Assembly: GCA_026992375.1 (NCBI GenBank)
Contig: JALXAF010000320.1
Location: 1 to 16,124, forward strand
Direction: 5' to 3'
Source: Anaerolineae bacterium
GTDB taxonomy: Bacteria > Chloroflexota > Anaerolineae > J102
Length of the DNA stretch: 16,124 nucleotides
Of the stretch, positions 1 through 6,496 are shown piece by piece. A program made the translations under genes and the position numbers. The notes below the pieces were generated by a model. The model was not told where the DNA came from, searched no databases, and saw nothing but the letters and a program-made list of their open reading frames with translations. Position 1 is the stretch's first letter; every line of letters begins with the position of its first letter.

Positions 1-221
1 CTGTGTGCTATCATCGCGTGGTGTGTGGCGGCTCCTTCTATCACGATCTGCGTTACGATTGCTACGCCTGTCGCACTCGCGGTCTTCCGAATGACTGCAA
101 CGACATCATCGGTTTTCGTGTGGTCGTCCCCAACCTCTGCTCTCTGGGATTTACCCCTCTCCAACCTCCCTCCGAGCATGGCTCAAGGGGAGGCCATCCC
201 GTCGAGAAGAGGTCGCGGTGA
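1..221 (+). CDS. C-terminal end of an FGE/sulfatase-modifying-factor (SUMF1-like) domain protein, partial
   Basis: The open frame enters from the left edge (codons in phase from base 3) and stops with TGA at 219-221. The visible 72 residues contain the typical end of the FGE-sulfatase/C-type-lectin-like fold: RVVCGGSF, then an Arg/Cys/Tyr-rich stretch with a central Pro (RTRGLPND), then IIGFRVVV. Family members normally read RVLRGGSW...P...GFRVV, so the match is to the very last strand of the domain. FGE proper oxidises a sulfatase cysteine to formylglycine, but many bacterial relatives are ligand-binding or surface-display proteins, and this fragment cannot tell which. The usual Arg before GGS is Cys here. 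After GFRVV the frame continues about 30 residues into repetitive DNA, so the natural stop may have been lost. The catalytic part and start lie outside the window. Confidence 0.66.
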   Translation, partial: VCYHRVVCGGSFYHDLRYDCYACRTRGLPNDCNDIIGFRVVVPNLCSLGFTPLQPPSEHGSRGGHPVEKRSR

Positions 222-278
222 GATCACCCTCCCCTGAAGACGAGCGCAGCGAGTTTCGGTGGAGAGCCGGGGAGGGGT
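153..278. repeat. Palindromic intergenic repeat with inverted ends (ACCCCTCTCC...GGGGAGGGGT)
   Basis: The ends 153-162 and 269-278 are inverted copies with one mismatch. Inside, 165-177 and 181-193 form a hairpin (CCTCCCTCCGAGC against GCTCAAGGGGAGG, loop ATG, 11 of 13 positions complementary). A second half, CTCCCC (229-234 region) to GGGGAG (269-274), encloses GAGCGCAGCGAG. The layout is that of a REP-like or nonautonomous palindromic element. It overlaps the 3' end of the FGE-like frame and supplies its stop codon. Whether it is dispersed in the genome cannot be seen here. Confidence 0.5.
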
Positions 279-288
279 CGAAAATAAC

Positions 289-330
289 AATCGCCGCGGG
301 TGACGCTGCAAAAGCGAATCCGCGGCGATT
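289..330 (-). terminator. Strong hairpin, probable terminator of the ABC operon (possibly bidirectional)
   Basis: AATCGCCGCGG (289-299) pairs perfectly with CCGCGGCGATT (320-330), and CGCT (304-307) with AGCG (313-316) extends the stem inward. Read on the minus strand, the stem is followed by GTTATTTTCG, a moderately T-rich tail, 23 nt beyond the stop of the last permease. On the plus strand it lies downstream of the FGE-like stop and ends in ATTTTG, so it could serve both convergent units. Confidence 0.65.
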
Positions 331-352
331 TTGAAACGCGTTCGACAGTTGA

Positions 353-1228
353 CTATTCTTTGTGATAGGGCTGGCCCAACGATTCGGGCTTGGTAGCCCC
401 CCAGCGGGAGCGGAACCATTTGGATGAGATGAGCACCAGCACCAAAATCGTCATGATGAAAGGCGCCATGCGCCAGATGTAGCGGGAGGCCAGGCCCGGG
501 AAGAACATCTGCGGATTCAGGGCGAGCTGCCACAGCAACCCGAACAGCACCGCACCGCCGAACAGGATGTAGGGATTCCACATGGAGAAGAACACCAGCG
601 CCAGGGAGATGAATCCCCAGCCCATGAGGAAATTGTAGTTCCAGACGGGGTTGTAGTAGAGCGCATACACCGCGCCCGCAAAACCGGACATCAACCCGCC
701 GAAGATGACGCTCATGTAGCGGATGCGAGTGACGCTGATGCCCGAGACCTCGGCCACAGACGGGCGCTCGCCCACCGAGCGTATCTTCAGCCCAAATCCC
801 GTCTTGTTCAGCACGAACCACACCAGCACCACCATGATCACGGCCAGATAGAAGAAGGGAGAGACGCCGAACCAGGTAGCGAGCTTGTCCAGGCCCAGGG
901 GGCCGGTGTGGGGGTTGCCGATGTAGGTGGTCATGCCAAAGCCGAAAATCCAGATGCCCATGCCGCTGACCACCTGGTCCACGCCCAGCGTAATGGAGAA
1001 AAAACCGTGCAGCAGGCCCAGCAGCGCGCCGATGCCAATCCCCACCAGGAAGCCAAGGAGATAATTCCCGGTGGTCTTGGCGGCGATGAAGCCCAGGGTG
1101 GCTCCAAACAGCATAATGCCTTCCAGGCCCACGTTCAGAATGCCCGAACGCTGGTCCACCAGCTCACCCAGTCCGGCGAAGGTGAAAATCATGGCGGCTT
1201 CCAGGCTTCTAATCAGAAACAGCAACAT
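353..1228 (-). CDS. BMP-type ABC transporter permease (second permease subunit)
   Basis: This 291-residue integral membrane protein belongs to the BPD_transp_2 (LivH/RbsC/NupQ-like) permease family. Near the N-terminus it has the hallmark segment GELVDQRSGILNVGLEG (about 21-37), followed by long hydrophobic stretches separated by short loops, and GVDQVVSGMGI, also typical of the nucleoside/simple-sugar subfamily. Together with the upstream permease it would form the heterodimeric channel of the importer. The ATG at 1228 is preceded by AAAGGAGAG at good spacing and lies inside the end of the preceding permease gene (20-nt overlap), indicating translational coupling. It is the last gene of the operon. 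The substrate is not shown by sequence; purine nucleosides are the usual one for BMP systems, so nucleoside import is an inference. Confidence 0.92.
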   Translation of the reverse strand: MLLFLIRSLEAAMIFTFAGLGELVDQRSGILNVGLEGIMLFGATLGFIAAKTTGNYLLGFLVGIGIGALLGLLHGFFSITLGVDQVVSGMGIWIFGFGMTTYIGNPHTGPLGLDKLATWFGVSPFFYLAVIMVVLVWFVLNKTGFGLKIRSVGERPSVAEVSGISVTRIRYMSVIFGGLMSGFAGAVYALYYNPVWNYNFLMGWGFISLALVFFSMWNPYILFGGAVLFGLLWQLALNPQMFFPGLASRYIWRMAPFIMTILVLVLISSKWFRSRWGATKPESLGQPYHKE

Positions 1229-2336
1229 CGAGTCTTCTCTCCTTTTTGGTTATCAGAATCTGGTAATTGTAGAAAAACTGGAAAGCAACCAGCGAGATCA
1301 TCAACATGCCCATCAGCGCGAAATCCACGCCAAAGGGCAAATGCAGCTTGCCCTGGGCGTAACGCCCGCCGATGGAGAGCCCGCCGAAAAGCAGGGCGAT
1401 GACCAGCGAGGCGATGGGATTTCCCAGGGAGATGAGGCCACAGATGACGCCGTAGAAGGACAGATCGCCAAAATAGCCGTAGGTGCGGGCGATTTTGAAT
1501 ACGCCCGGCACCGCGCCGAAGTAATGATACCCGGCCAGTCCGGCGATGGCCCCGCCCAGGGTAAAGACCAACACCGCGATGAAAAAGGGCTTGACGCCCG
1601 CGTAGCGGGCCGCCATGGGACTCTTGCCAAAAGCCCTGATCTGATAGCCCAGCCCCATGCGCGAGAACAACGCCGCCAGCACCGCAGTGAGAATGAACAC
1701 AAACCACAGGGTGATGGGATAACCGCCGGTCATGGGCGCCCGGGCCGCTTCGGGCAGCTCGAAACTCTCGCCGCGGCCGCCCAGATTCATAAACGGGCCG
1801 CCATCCTTGATCATAAACGCCACCAGATAGAAAGCGATGAAATTGAGCATCATCGTCACCACAATCTCATTGACGTTCCACTTACCCTTGAGAAAACCGG
1901 CGATAGCGCCGTAGAGCCCGCCCGCGATCATAGCTGCGATGATCATCAGGGGGATGACCACCGCGCCTGACGCGGTAAGCTCGCCCGACTTGCCGCCGAA
2001 CAGATACACGACGCCAAAAGCCGCCAACGCGCCCAGATAAAGCTGGCCCGGCATCCCGATGTTCCACAGTCCGGCTTGCATGGGGATGATGAAGGCGAAA
2101 GAGGCCAGCGCCAGGAAGATGAACCGGTTGATGGTCAGGCCCCGGCCATAGGGATTGAAAAACGCATAACTGAAAATCTGTTTGTAAATCTCCAACGGGT
2201 CCTGCCCCGCCTGCAAAAAGATGATGCTGAACAGTCCCAGCCCAAAAAGCACGGCCAGAACCGAAATGAGCGCCGCTTTCCAGCCGGGCAGGTTGGTGCG
2301 CCGTTGAAGTCTGATTTGATAACCGCCCAGGGTCAT
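1209..2336 (-). CDS. BMP-type ABC transporter permease (first permease subunit)
   Basis: This 375-residue polytopic membrane protein of the BPD_transp_2 family resembles the NupP/YufP type. It has an N-terminal membrane segment at about 21-43, a block FIIPMQAGLWNIGMPGQ (about 82-98), the subfamily signature NEIVVTMMLN (156-165) and YQIRAFGKSPMAARYAG (231-247), which probably forms the cytoplasmic coupling region facing the ATPase. The start codon overlaps the ATPase stop in an ATGA arrangement (2333-2336) and is preceded by GGAGGAG within the ATPase coding end, so coupled translation is expected. The length is normal for this subunit, which is longer than its partner because of the extra N-terminal portion. 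Confidence 0.92.
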   Translation of the reverse strand: MTLGGYQIRLQRRTNLPGWKAALISVLAVLFGLGLFSIIFLQAGQDPLEIYKQIFSYAFFNPYGRGLTINRFIFLALASFAFIIPMQAGLWNIGMPGQLYLGALAAFGVVYLFGGKSGELTASGAVVIPLMIIAAMIAGGLYGAIAGFLKGKWNVNEIVVTMMLNFIAFYLVAFMIKDGGPFMNLGGRGESFELPEAARAPMTGGYPITLWFVFILTAVLAALFSRMGLGYQIRAFGKSPMAARYAGVKPFFIAVLVFTLGGAIAGLAGYHYFGAVPGVFKIARTYGYFGDLSFYGVICGLISLGNPIASLVIALLFGGLSIGGRYAQGKLHLPFGVDFALMGMLMISLVAFQFFYNYQILITKKERRLDVAVSD

Positions 2337-3928
2337 GATGAACGCTCCTCCTGATGGATGCCTGCGATCATGGCTCCGATGTCATCCTTCTGCGCCTCCG
2401 CCGCGGGGATCATATCCACAATCTTCCCCTCGTACATCGGCGCAATCCAGTCGCTGAGGCTGAGGATTTCATCCAGGTCTTCCGAGATGAGGATGACCGC
2501 TGCCTTCTGCGCACGGGCCTCCAGCAATTTGCGCTGCACGAACTCGGTCGCACCCACATCCAGCCCTTGCGCGGGCAGGTTGGCGATGACCAGTTTCGGC
2601 TGCCGGGAGAGCACCCGTCCCAAAATGATTTTTTGCAGATTGCCGCCCGAGAGAGTGCGGATTCTGACATCGGGCCCGGGCGTGGCCACATCGAACTCCT
2701 CGATGATCTCCTCGGTGAGCTGGCGCAGCCCCTTGTAATCCAAAAATCCGCGATGGTTGTAGCGGTTGTCGAAGTAGTAATTCATCGCCACATTTTCCAC
2801 CAGCGTGAAATCGGGGATGGAGCCCACTTCGGTGCGCTCGGACGGCGTGTAGCCCATGCCCAGCTTCCAGCGATCCAGCACCGACGCCCGGGTGATGTCT
2901 TGCCCCGTGAACAGGATGCGGCCGCCTTCCAGCTCGCGCAACCCGAACAGAACCTCGGCCAGCTCGTGCTGCCCGTTGCCCGCCACGCCGGCAATGCCCA
3001 ATATCTCCCCCTCCCGCACGGTGAAGGAGACGTCGTCCAGGGCGATGACGCCCTTGTTGTTGCGGGCGGTCAGGCCCTCCACCTGGATCACCGGCTCGCC
3101 CGGCTCCATGGGCTCCTTTTGCAGATCGAAGATCACCGGCCGTCCCACCATCCGTTGGGCCAGCATCTGCTCGGTGGCTCCGGCCGTTTTCAGACGATCC
3201 ACCACCTTGCCCCGGCGCAGGATGGTCACCTCGTCGCTGATGGCCAGCACCACAGGCAGCTTGTGGGTGATGAAAGGCACCACGCCCAGCGCATCCTGAG
3301 TCATGTTCGTGATGGATTCCAGCAGGCGATCGGTTTCGAGAGGCGTCAGGGCCGAAGTGGGTTCGTCCAAAATCAGGATTTTTGCGCCTCGATACAGGGC
3401 CTTGACGATCTCCACCACCTGCTTCTCGCCCTCGGTGAGCTGCCACACCTTGGCCCGGGGATCGATCTCGAAGCCGTAGCGCTCGGCCAGGGCCATAATC
3501 TCCTCCTCGGCCAGCTTCTGATTCATCACGCCCTTGCTGCGGGGATGCCCCAGCAGGATGTTTTCCAGCACGCTGTGGGCGGGAATCAGCTTGCGGTGCT
3601 GATGCACCATACCGATGCCCATCTTGATGGCGTCTTCGGGGGAGCGAAAACGCACTTGCAGGCCCCGCACATAAATCTGTCCCTCGTCCGGCTGCAACAA
3701 CCCGAACAAAATGCTCATCAATGTGGTCTTGCCCGCCCCGTTTTCGCCCAAAATGGCGTGAATCTCCCCGGCCTTCACCTTGAAATCGATATGATCGTTG
3801 GCGAGAACGCCGCCGGGGTAGCGTTTAGTGATGCCCTGGGCATCCAGCACGACCTCGCCGGGCTGGATGTGTTTCCAGATATCGCCGTGCAATTCGATGG
3901 ATTCTTCTTTGGTGTTGGGTTTTGCCAT
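2333..3928 (-). CDS. BMP-type ABC transporter ATP-binding protein with two nucleotide-binding domains
   Basis: This 531-residue tandem ABC ATPase is of the sugar/nucleoside type (RbsA/MglA/NupO-like) and powers uptake through the two permeases that follow. Domain 1 has Walker A GENGAGKTT (61-69), Q-loop near MVHQH (107-111), signature LTEGE (164-168), Walker B ILILDEPTS (184-192) and switch His in THK (221-223). Domain 2 has the degenerate Walker A GVAGNGQHE (314-322) usual for this family, signature LSGGN (426-430) and a Walker B region IANLPAQGLDVGA (448-460) in which the usual DEPT is absent. Only one of the two composite sites therefore looks fully equipped. Start ATG at 3928 has GAGG eight bases upstream. 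A roughly 20-residue N-terminal extension (IELHGDIWKHIQPGE) precedes the first domain. Confidence 0.94.
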   Translation of the reverse strand: MAKPNTKEESIELHGDIWKHIQPGEVVLDAQGITKRYPGGVLANDHIDFKVKAGEIHAILGENGAGKTTLMSILFGLLQPDEGQIYVRGLQVRFRSPEDAIKMGIGMVHQHRKLIPAHSVLENILLGHPRSKGVMNQKLAEEEIMALAERYGFEIDPRAKVWQLTEGEKQVVEIVKALYRGAKILILDEPTSALTPLETDRLLESITNMTQDALGVVPFITHKLPVVLAISDEVTILRRGKVVDRLKTAGATEQMLAQRMVGRPVIFDLQKEPMEPGEPVIQVEGLTARNNKGVIALDDVSFTVREGEILGIAGVAGNGQHELAEVLFGLRELEGGRILFTGQDITRASVLDRWKLGMGYTPSERTEVGSIPDFTLVENVAMNYYFDNRYNHRGFLDYKGLRQLTEEIIEEFDVATPGPDVRIRTLSGGNLQKIILGRVLSRQPKLVIANLPAQGLDVGATEFVQRKLLEARAQKAAVILISEDLDEILSLSDWIAPMYEGKIVDMIPAAEAQKDDIGAMIAGIHQEERSS

Positions 3929-3986
3929 GCGTCAACCTCGTCCGGTGGCGGCGATGTGATACAGCATTCAATTGGTTTACATCAAG

Positions 3987-4020
3987 CAAGTGGGGTGAAG
4001 GCGGCCCTTCACCCCACTTG
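3987..4020 (-). promoter_or_regulatory. Perfect intercistronic hairpin between receptor gene and ATPase gene
   Basis: CAAGTGGGGTGAAGG (3987-4001) and CCTTCACCCCACTTG (4006-4020) form a 15-bp perfect stem with a CGGC loop. It lies 42 nt past the receptor stop and 58 nt before the ATPase start. No T-run follows on the minus strand, so complete termination is unlikely. In binding-protein operons such a structure typically protects the upstream mRNA or attenuates read-through, giving more receptor than transporter; that role is inferred. Confidence 0.75.
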
Positions 4021-4062
4021 CCAGTGCAGTCAGTCGTTCAGTTTCTCGTTGGAATGGCGAAA

Positions 4063-5373
4063 TTACTCGAGGATGGTGATGCCTTCCAGATCGAAGTTGA
4101 ACTGAGAGAGCAGCCACTCTGCGGTGGGCTCCTCGCCAGCGGGCTTCACTTCCTTGCCCTTCTCTGGCACCGGATTGCCTTCCAGGTCCAGGCCTGTGCC
4201 ATTGCTCACAAAGGCGTGATCGGTGAAGGGATCCCATTCACCCTTCATCATCTGCTCGCGGCGCTGGGCCACCAGGTCTTTGATCTCCTGCGGCACATCG
4301 GCCTTGGGGCTGATAGCGTCCACGCCCACCTTGCCGTCATTCATAATGTCCACCGTGGGTTCGACAGTGCCGTCGGCCAGGGTGAACGTGCTTTCCATGC
4401 CGGGGTACATGATGAGCTCGGGCGGATTGCCTTCCATCTTGGCTTGCACCATGCTGTCATAGATGACCTCCCAGCGGGTGTCGAAGGAAATCGCCACCGT
4501 ATCGGTGCTGGACCAGCCATATTCGCCCACGATGTCCATATCCTTGCCCACGTACCAGATGCCCGCTTTTGTGGCCACATCCAACGGCGAGCCGGAGTCG
4601 GATTGCTGGGTGATTACATCCACTTTGTATTGATCGATGAGGGTCTTGGCGATCTCGCTTTCCTCTGCGGGATTGTACCAGTCACCCACGTACTTCACGT
4701 AGATTTTTACATCCTTGTTCAGCAGCTTGGCGCCATCCTGCACGCCCAGGGTGAAGCCGGCCTGTCGGCGGATGACCTGCACCGACGGGAACGCAGAGAC
4801 CACGCCGATGTTGCCGGTCTTGGTCAGAGCCGCAGCCACCAACCCCTCCAGATAAAGGGCCTGATACTGGCGAGGGAAGTAGCGCACGAAGTTGGGCTTG
4901 GTGGTGAGATCGCTGGCAATCACCGAAGCGAAAGTAACATCGGGATATTTGTCGGCGATGTCCTTCAAGGGCAGGCCCATGAACTCGGCGTTGCCCGCCA
5001 CGATGTTTGCGCCTTCGCTGATCAGCTCTTCGGCGAATGGCACGGTGCTGTCTGGACCCACTTCCTCGCGATAGATGTATTCCACATTCGGATATTTCTC
5101 GGCAATGCGCTTCCCCGCCCGATCATGCGCGCCCGACCATGTCGTCCCCTCGATGACGCTGAAATGCTCGATAGCCAGCGTAATTTTCTGCGGGGCGGTC
5201 TTCTCCTCCTTGGCTGGCGCTGTGGTGGGCTGCTCGGCAGGCTTCTCTTCCATGGCCTTGGTGGGCTCGGGCGCTTTGGTCGCCGCTTGCTGACCACCGC
5301 AGGCGACAACAGTCATAGCCAGCGCCGCAAAAAGCAGCACGACCAACAATTTACTCAAGTGATGCTTGCTCAT
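4063..5373 (-). CDS. BMP family ABC transporter substrate-binding lipoprotein
   Basis: This 436-residue extracytoplasmic receptor belongs to the BMP/PnrA (purine nucleoside receptor) family. The N-terminus has the charged start MSKHHLSK, a hydrophobic core and the lipobox TVVAC with the lipidated Cys at residue 25. A flexible Pro/Thr/Glu/Lys-rich linker (about 26-58) precedes the binding domain. Family features include GTTWSGAHDRAGKRIAEKYP, VAGNAEFMGLPLKDIADKYPD and the late segment DNDG-like IMNDGKVGVDAISP. The frame is open 27 codons further upstream, but the ATG at 5373 was chosen because AAAGGAGGAGA (5381-5391) is at ideal distance and the signal peptide begins here. It is the first gene of the importer operon. 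The ligand is inferred to be a nucleoside or related compound, because aromatic and Asp ligand contacts cannot be assigned reliably by eye. Confidence 0.93.
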   Translation of the reverse strand: MSKHHLSKLLVVLLFAALAMTVVACGGQQAATKAPEPTKAMEEKPAEQPTTAPAKEEKTAPQKITLAIEHFSVIEGTTWSGAHDRAGKRIAEKYPNVEYIYREEVGPDSTVPFAEELISEGANIVAGNAEFMGLPLKDIADKYPDVTFASVIASDLTTKPNFVRYFPRQYQALYLEGLVAAALTKTGNIGVVSAFPSVQVIRRQAGFTLGVQDGAKLLNKDVKIYVKYVGDWYNPAEESEIAKTLIDQYKVDVITQQSDSGSPLDVATKAGIWYVGKDMDIVGEYGWSSTDTVAISFDTRWEVIYDSMVQAKMEGNPPELIMYPGMESTFTLADGTVEPTVDIMNDGKVGVDAISPKADVPQEIKDLVAQRREQMMKGEWDPFTDHAFVSNGTGLDLEGNPVPEKGKEVKPAGEEPTAEWLLSQFNFDLEGITILE

Positions 5374-5380
5374 AAGAACA

Positions 5381-5391
5381 TCTCCTCCTTT
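5381..5391 (-). promoter_or_regulatory. Near-consensus ribosome-binding site of the receptor gene
   Basis: On the minus strand AAAGGAGGAGA precedes ATG 5373 by 7 nt. It is the best Shine-Dalgarno match in the window and excludes the longer in-frame start at 5454. Confidence 0.85.
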
Positions 5392-5442
5392 GAGATATTT
5401 TTTGGGGGGGGTGGATGGAACGGAGAGCGAGTGTAAGGTGTA

Positions 5443-5458
5443 TTCAATTATCAATGAA
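5443..5458 (-). promoter_or_regulatory. Imperfect palindrome over the transcription start, candidate operator
   Basis: TTCATTGATAATTGAA (minus strand) is an inverted repeat with six of eight pairs. It begins at the edge of the -10 element and covers the expected start near 5451, a position where a repressor would block initiation. The same core occurs at the MITE insertion site near 7438, so it could instead be a remnant of heptamer repeats. Confidence 0.35.
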
Positions 5459-5487
5459 CATTACCATATTGTTTGCGATTTTGTCAA
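5458..5487 (-). promoter_or_regulatory. Sigma70-like promoter of the ABC importer operon
   Basis: On the minus strand the -35 box is TTGACA (5482-5487) and the -10 is TAATGT (5458-5463) with an upstream TGG that makes an extended -10; the spacer is 18 bp. The predicted start is near 5451, giving a leader of about 78 nt. The leader has a run of eight C followed by six A just upstream of the ribosome-binding site. Confidence 0.65.
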
Positions 5488-5660
5488 TCTTAAACGCAGG
5501 CTGATGACGGGCGTTCCGCGTGGAGAAAGGTGCATGCACTTACCATAAGCCGTGGCGGCGTCGCAGTAGGTTTAGACATCGATCAGGTGAGACGGCAGGC
5601 CAACGCCTGTCTCAAGTGCGTCGCACCTGCTCAGCAACGAGCGTGCAGCAGAGCGTCCGG
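5488..5660. other. Structured spacer between two divergent promoters, no recognised gene
   Basis: This part of the 472-bp gap between the receptor gene and rplI has no convincing coding potential. It contains the perfect 10-bp palindrome GTGCATGCAC (5530-5539) and a hairpin with arms GAGA(CGG)CAGGC (5589-5600) and GCCTGTCTC (5605-5613) around a CAAC loop. A third palindrome, GTGCGTCGCAC, lies at about 5616-5626. A frame opening at GTG 5530 runs on into rplI in another phase and resembles nothing known. It could hold regulator sites for either divergent unit or a small structured RNA. Confidence 0.35.
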
Positions 5661-5663
5661 ATT

Positions 5664-5692
5664 TTGTGGTTTTGGGGCAGGTGGTGTAGAAT
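5664..5692 (+). promoter_or_regulatory. Probable promoter of rplI
   Basis: The -35 box TTGTGG (5664-5669), a 17-bp spacer and -10 box TAGAAT (5687-5692) predict a start near 5699 and a leader of about 147 nt before rplI. It is preferred to the TATAAT at 5820-5825, whose transcript would begin inside the ribosome-binding site. Confidence 0.5.
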
Positions 5693-5726
5693 TTATTGTT
5701 GACTTCTTACGTTTGCATGATCCCGC

Positions 5727-5812
5727 GGCCGGCCTCTTTGGGCCGGTCTTCTGTGCAAGGAGCAAAAGTCATTTCCGTCGTCCAAATTCACCAACGCCCG
5801 TTGCGGGCGGTT
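5727..5812 (+). promoter_or_regulatory. Two hairpins in the rplI leader, possible attenuator or autoregulatory structure
   Basis: The first hairpin pairs 5727-5734 (GGCCGGCC) with 5741-5748 (GGCCGGTC) around TCTTTG and is followed by TTCTGT, resembling a weak intrinsic terminator. The second pairs 5793-5800 with 5804-5812 (AACGCCCG against CGGGCGGTT, one bulge). Ribosomal-protein leaders often carry regulatory structures, but no known bL9 leader motif is recognised here. Confidence 0.35.
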
Positions 5813-5845
5813 ATCTGGTTATAATAGAAGGAGTCGATCCGAACA

Positions 5846-6397
5846 ATGGAAATTTTATTGAAGCAAGATGTCGAAAATCTGGGTTCCGCTGGCGATATCG
5901 TCAAAGTGAAAGCCGGTTTCGCCCGCAATTACCTGATCCCTCGCGGACTGGCCATGCCCGCCACCCCGGGCCTGCGCAAACAGGCCAACCAGATCAAGCA
6001 GGCCGCGGAACGCCGCCGTCTGCGCGAGCTGAAAACCGCCCAGGATATGGCGGCGCGCATCGAGCAAATCACCCTCACCTTCAAGGCCAAGGCTGGCGAA
6101 AGCGGTCGTCTGTATGGCTCCATCACCTCCGCAGCCATCGCCGAGAAGCTCTCCCAGGAGCTGGGAACCGAAATCGATCGTCGCGACCTGCGCATGGAGC
6201 ATTCGCTGCGCGAGCTGGGCGAGCACGAAGTCACCATCCACCTGGCCCAGAATGTCAACGCATCCTTCAATGTGATTGTGGAGCCCGAGGGCGAGCTGGA
6301 GAAAGATTCCCTTTCTGAAACCGAGCTGGAAGAGGCCGCGGCCGAACAGGGCGTGGTCGTCGAAGAGACGGAAGAGGAAGTCCCGAGCGAGGCGTAA
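5846..6397 (+). CDS. rplI: Ribosomal protein bL9
   Basis: bL9 is a 50S subunit protein that binds 23S rRNA at the base of the L1 stalk and helps limit frameshifting. The N-terminal domain is classic: MEILLKQDVENLGSAGDIV, then VKAGFARNYLIPRGLA with the family signature glycines, Asn and Pro. A central charged helix (about 41-75) links to the C-terminal domain, which includes GRLYGSITSAAIAEKL and GEHEVTIHL. At 183 residues it is longer than the usual roughly 150. The excess is a Glu-rich tail after FNVIVEPEG (about 150-183) with almost no basic residues. ATG 5846 is supported by AAGGAG at 5828-5833. It stands alone, without the rpsF/ssb/rpsR partners found in many genomes, and has its own promoter and terminator. 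Confidence 0.97.
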   Translation: MEILLKQDVENLGSAGDIVKVKAGFARNYLIPRGLAMPATPGLRKQANQIKQAAERRRLRELKTAQDMAARIEQITLTFKAKAGESGRLYGSITSAAIAEKLSQELGTEIDRRDLRMEHSLRELGEHEVTIHLAQNVNASFNVIVEPEGELEKDSLSETELEEAAAEQGVVVEETEEEVPSEA

Positions 6398-6419
6398 GCC
6401 CGCGCCGCGACAACGCATG

Positions 6420-6455
6420 AACAAGGCCTGGCCCGATGGGTCAGGTCTTGTTTTG
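6420..6455 (+). terminator. Intrinsic terminator of rplI
   Basis: The arms 6420-6434 (AACAAGGCCTGGCCC) and 6438-6452 (GGGTCAGGTCTTGTT) pair over 15 positions, two as G-U, with a 3-nt loop. The transcript then continues with further T residues (TTTTG). It lies 22 nt after the rplI stop and separates it from the convergent methyltransferase gene. Confidence 0.85.
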
Positions 6456-6496
6456 TAACTACCCAGGTGGCCTGATTCGGCCTCGAGATCGTCTGT

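Noticed and set aside
2354..5436. Long plus-strand frames (583 and 504 codons) opposite the ABC ATPase and receptor genes
   Set aside because: Antisense shadows: His/Gln/Leu-rich translations lacking domains, opposite genes with clear motifs, ribosome-binding sites and operon overlaps.
5820..5825. Perfect TATAAT just upstream of rplI
   Set aside because: No -35 box at 16-18 bp, and a transcript from it would start at about 5832, inside the ribosome-binding site. The promoter at 5664-5692 fits better.
5530..6318. Plus-strand open frame of 262 codons overlapping rplI
   Set aside because: It overlaps rplI in another phase, has no recognisable domain, and its second half is a GC-rich shadow of rplI.
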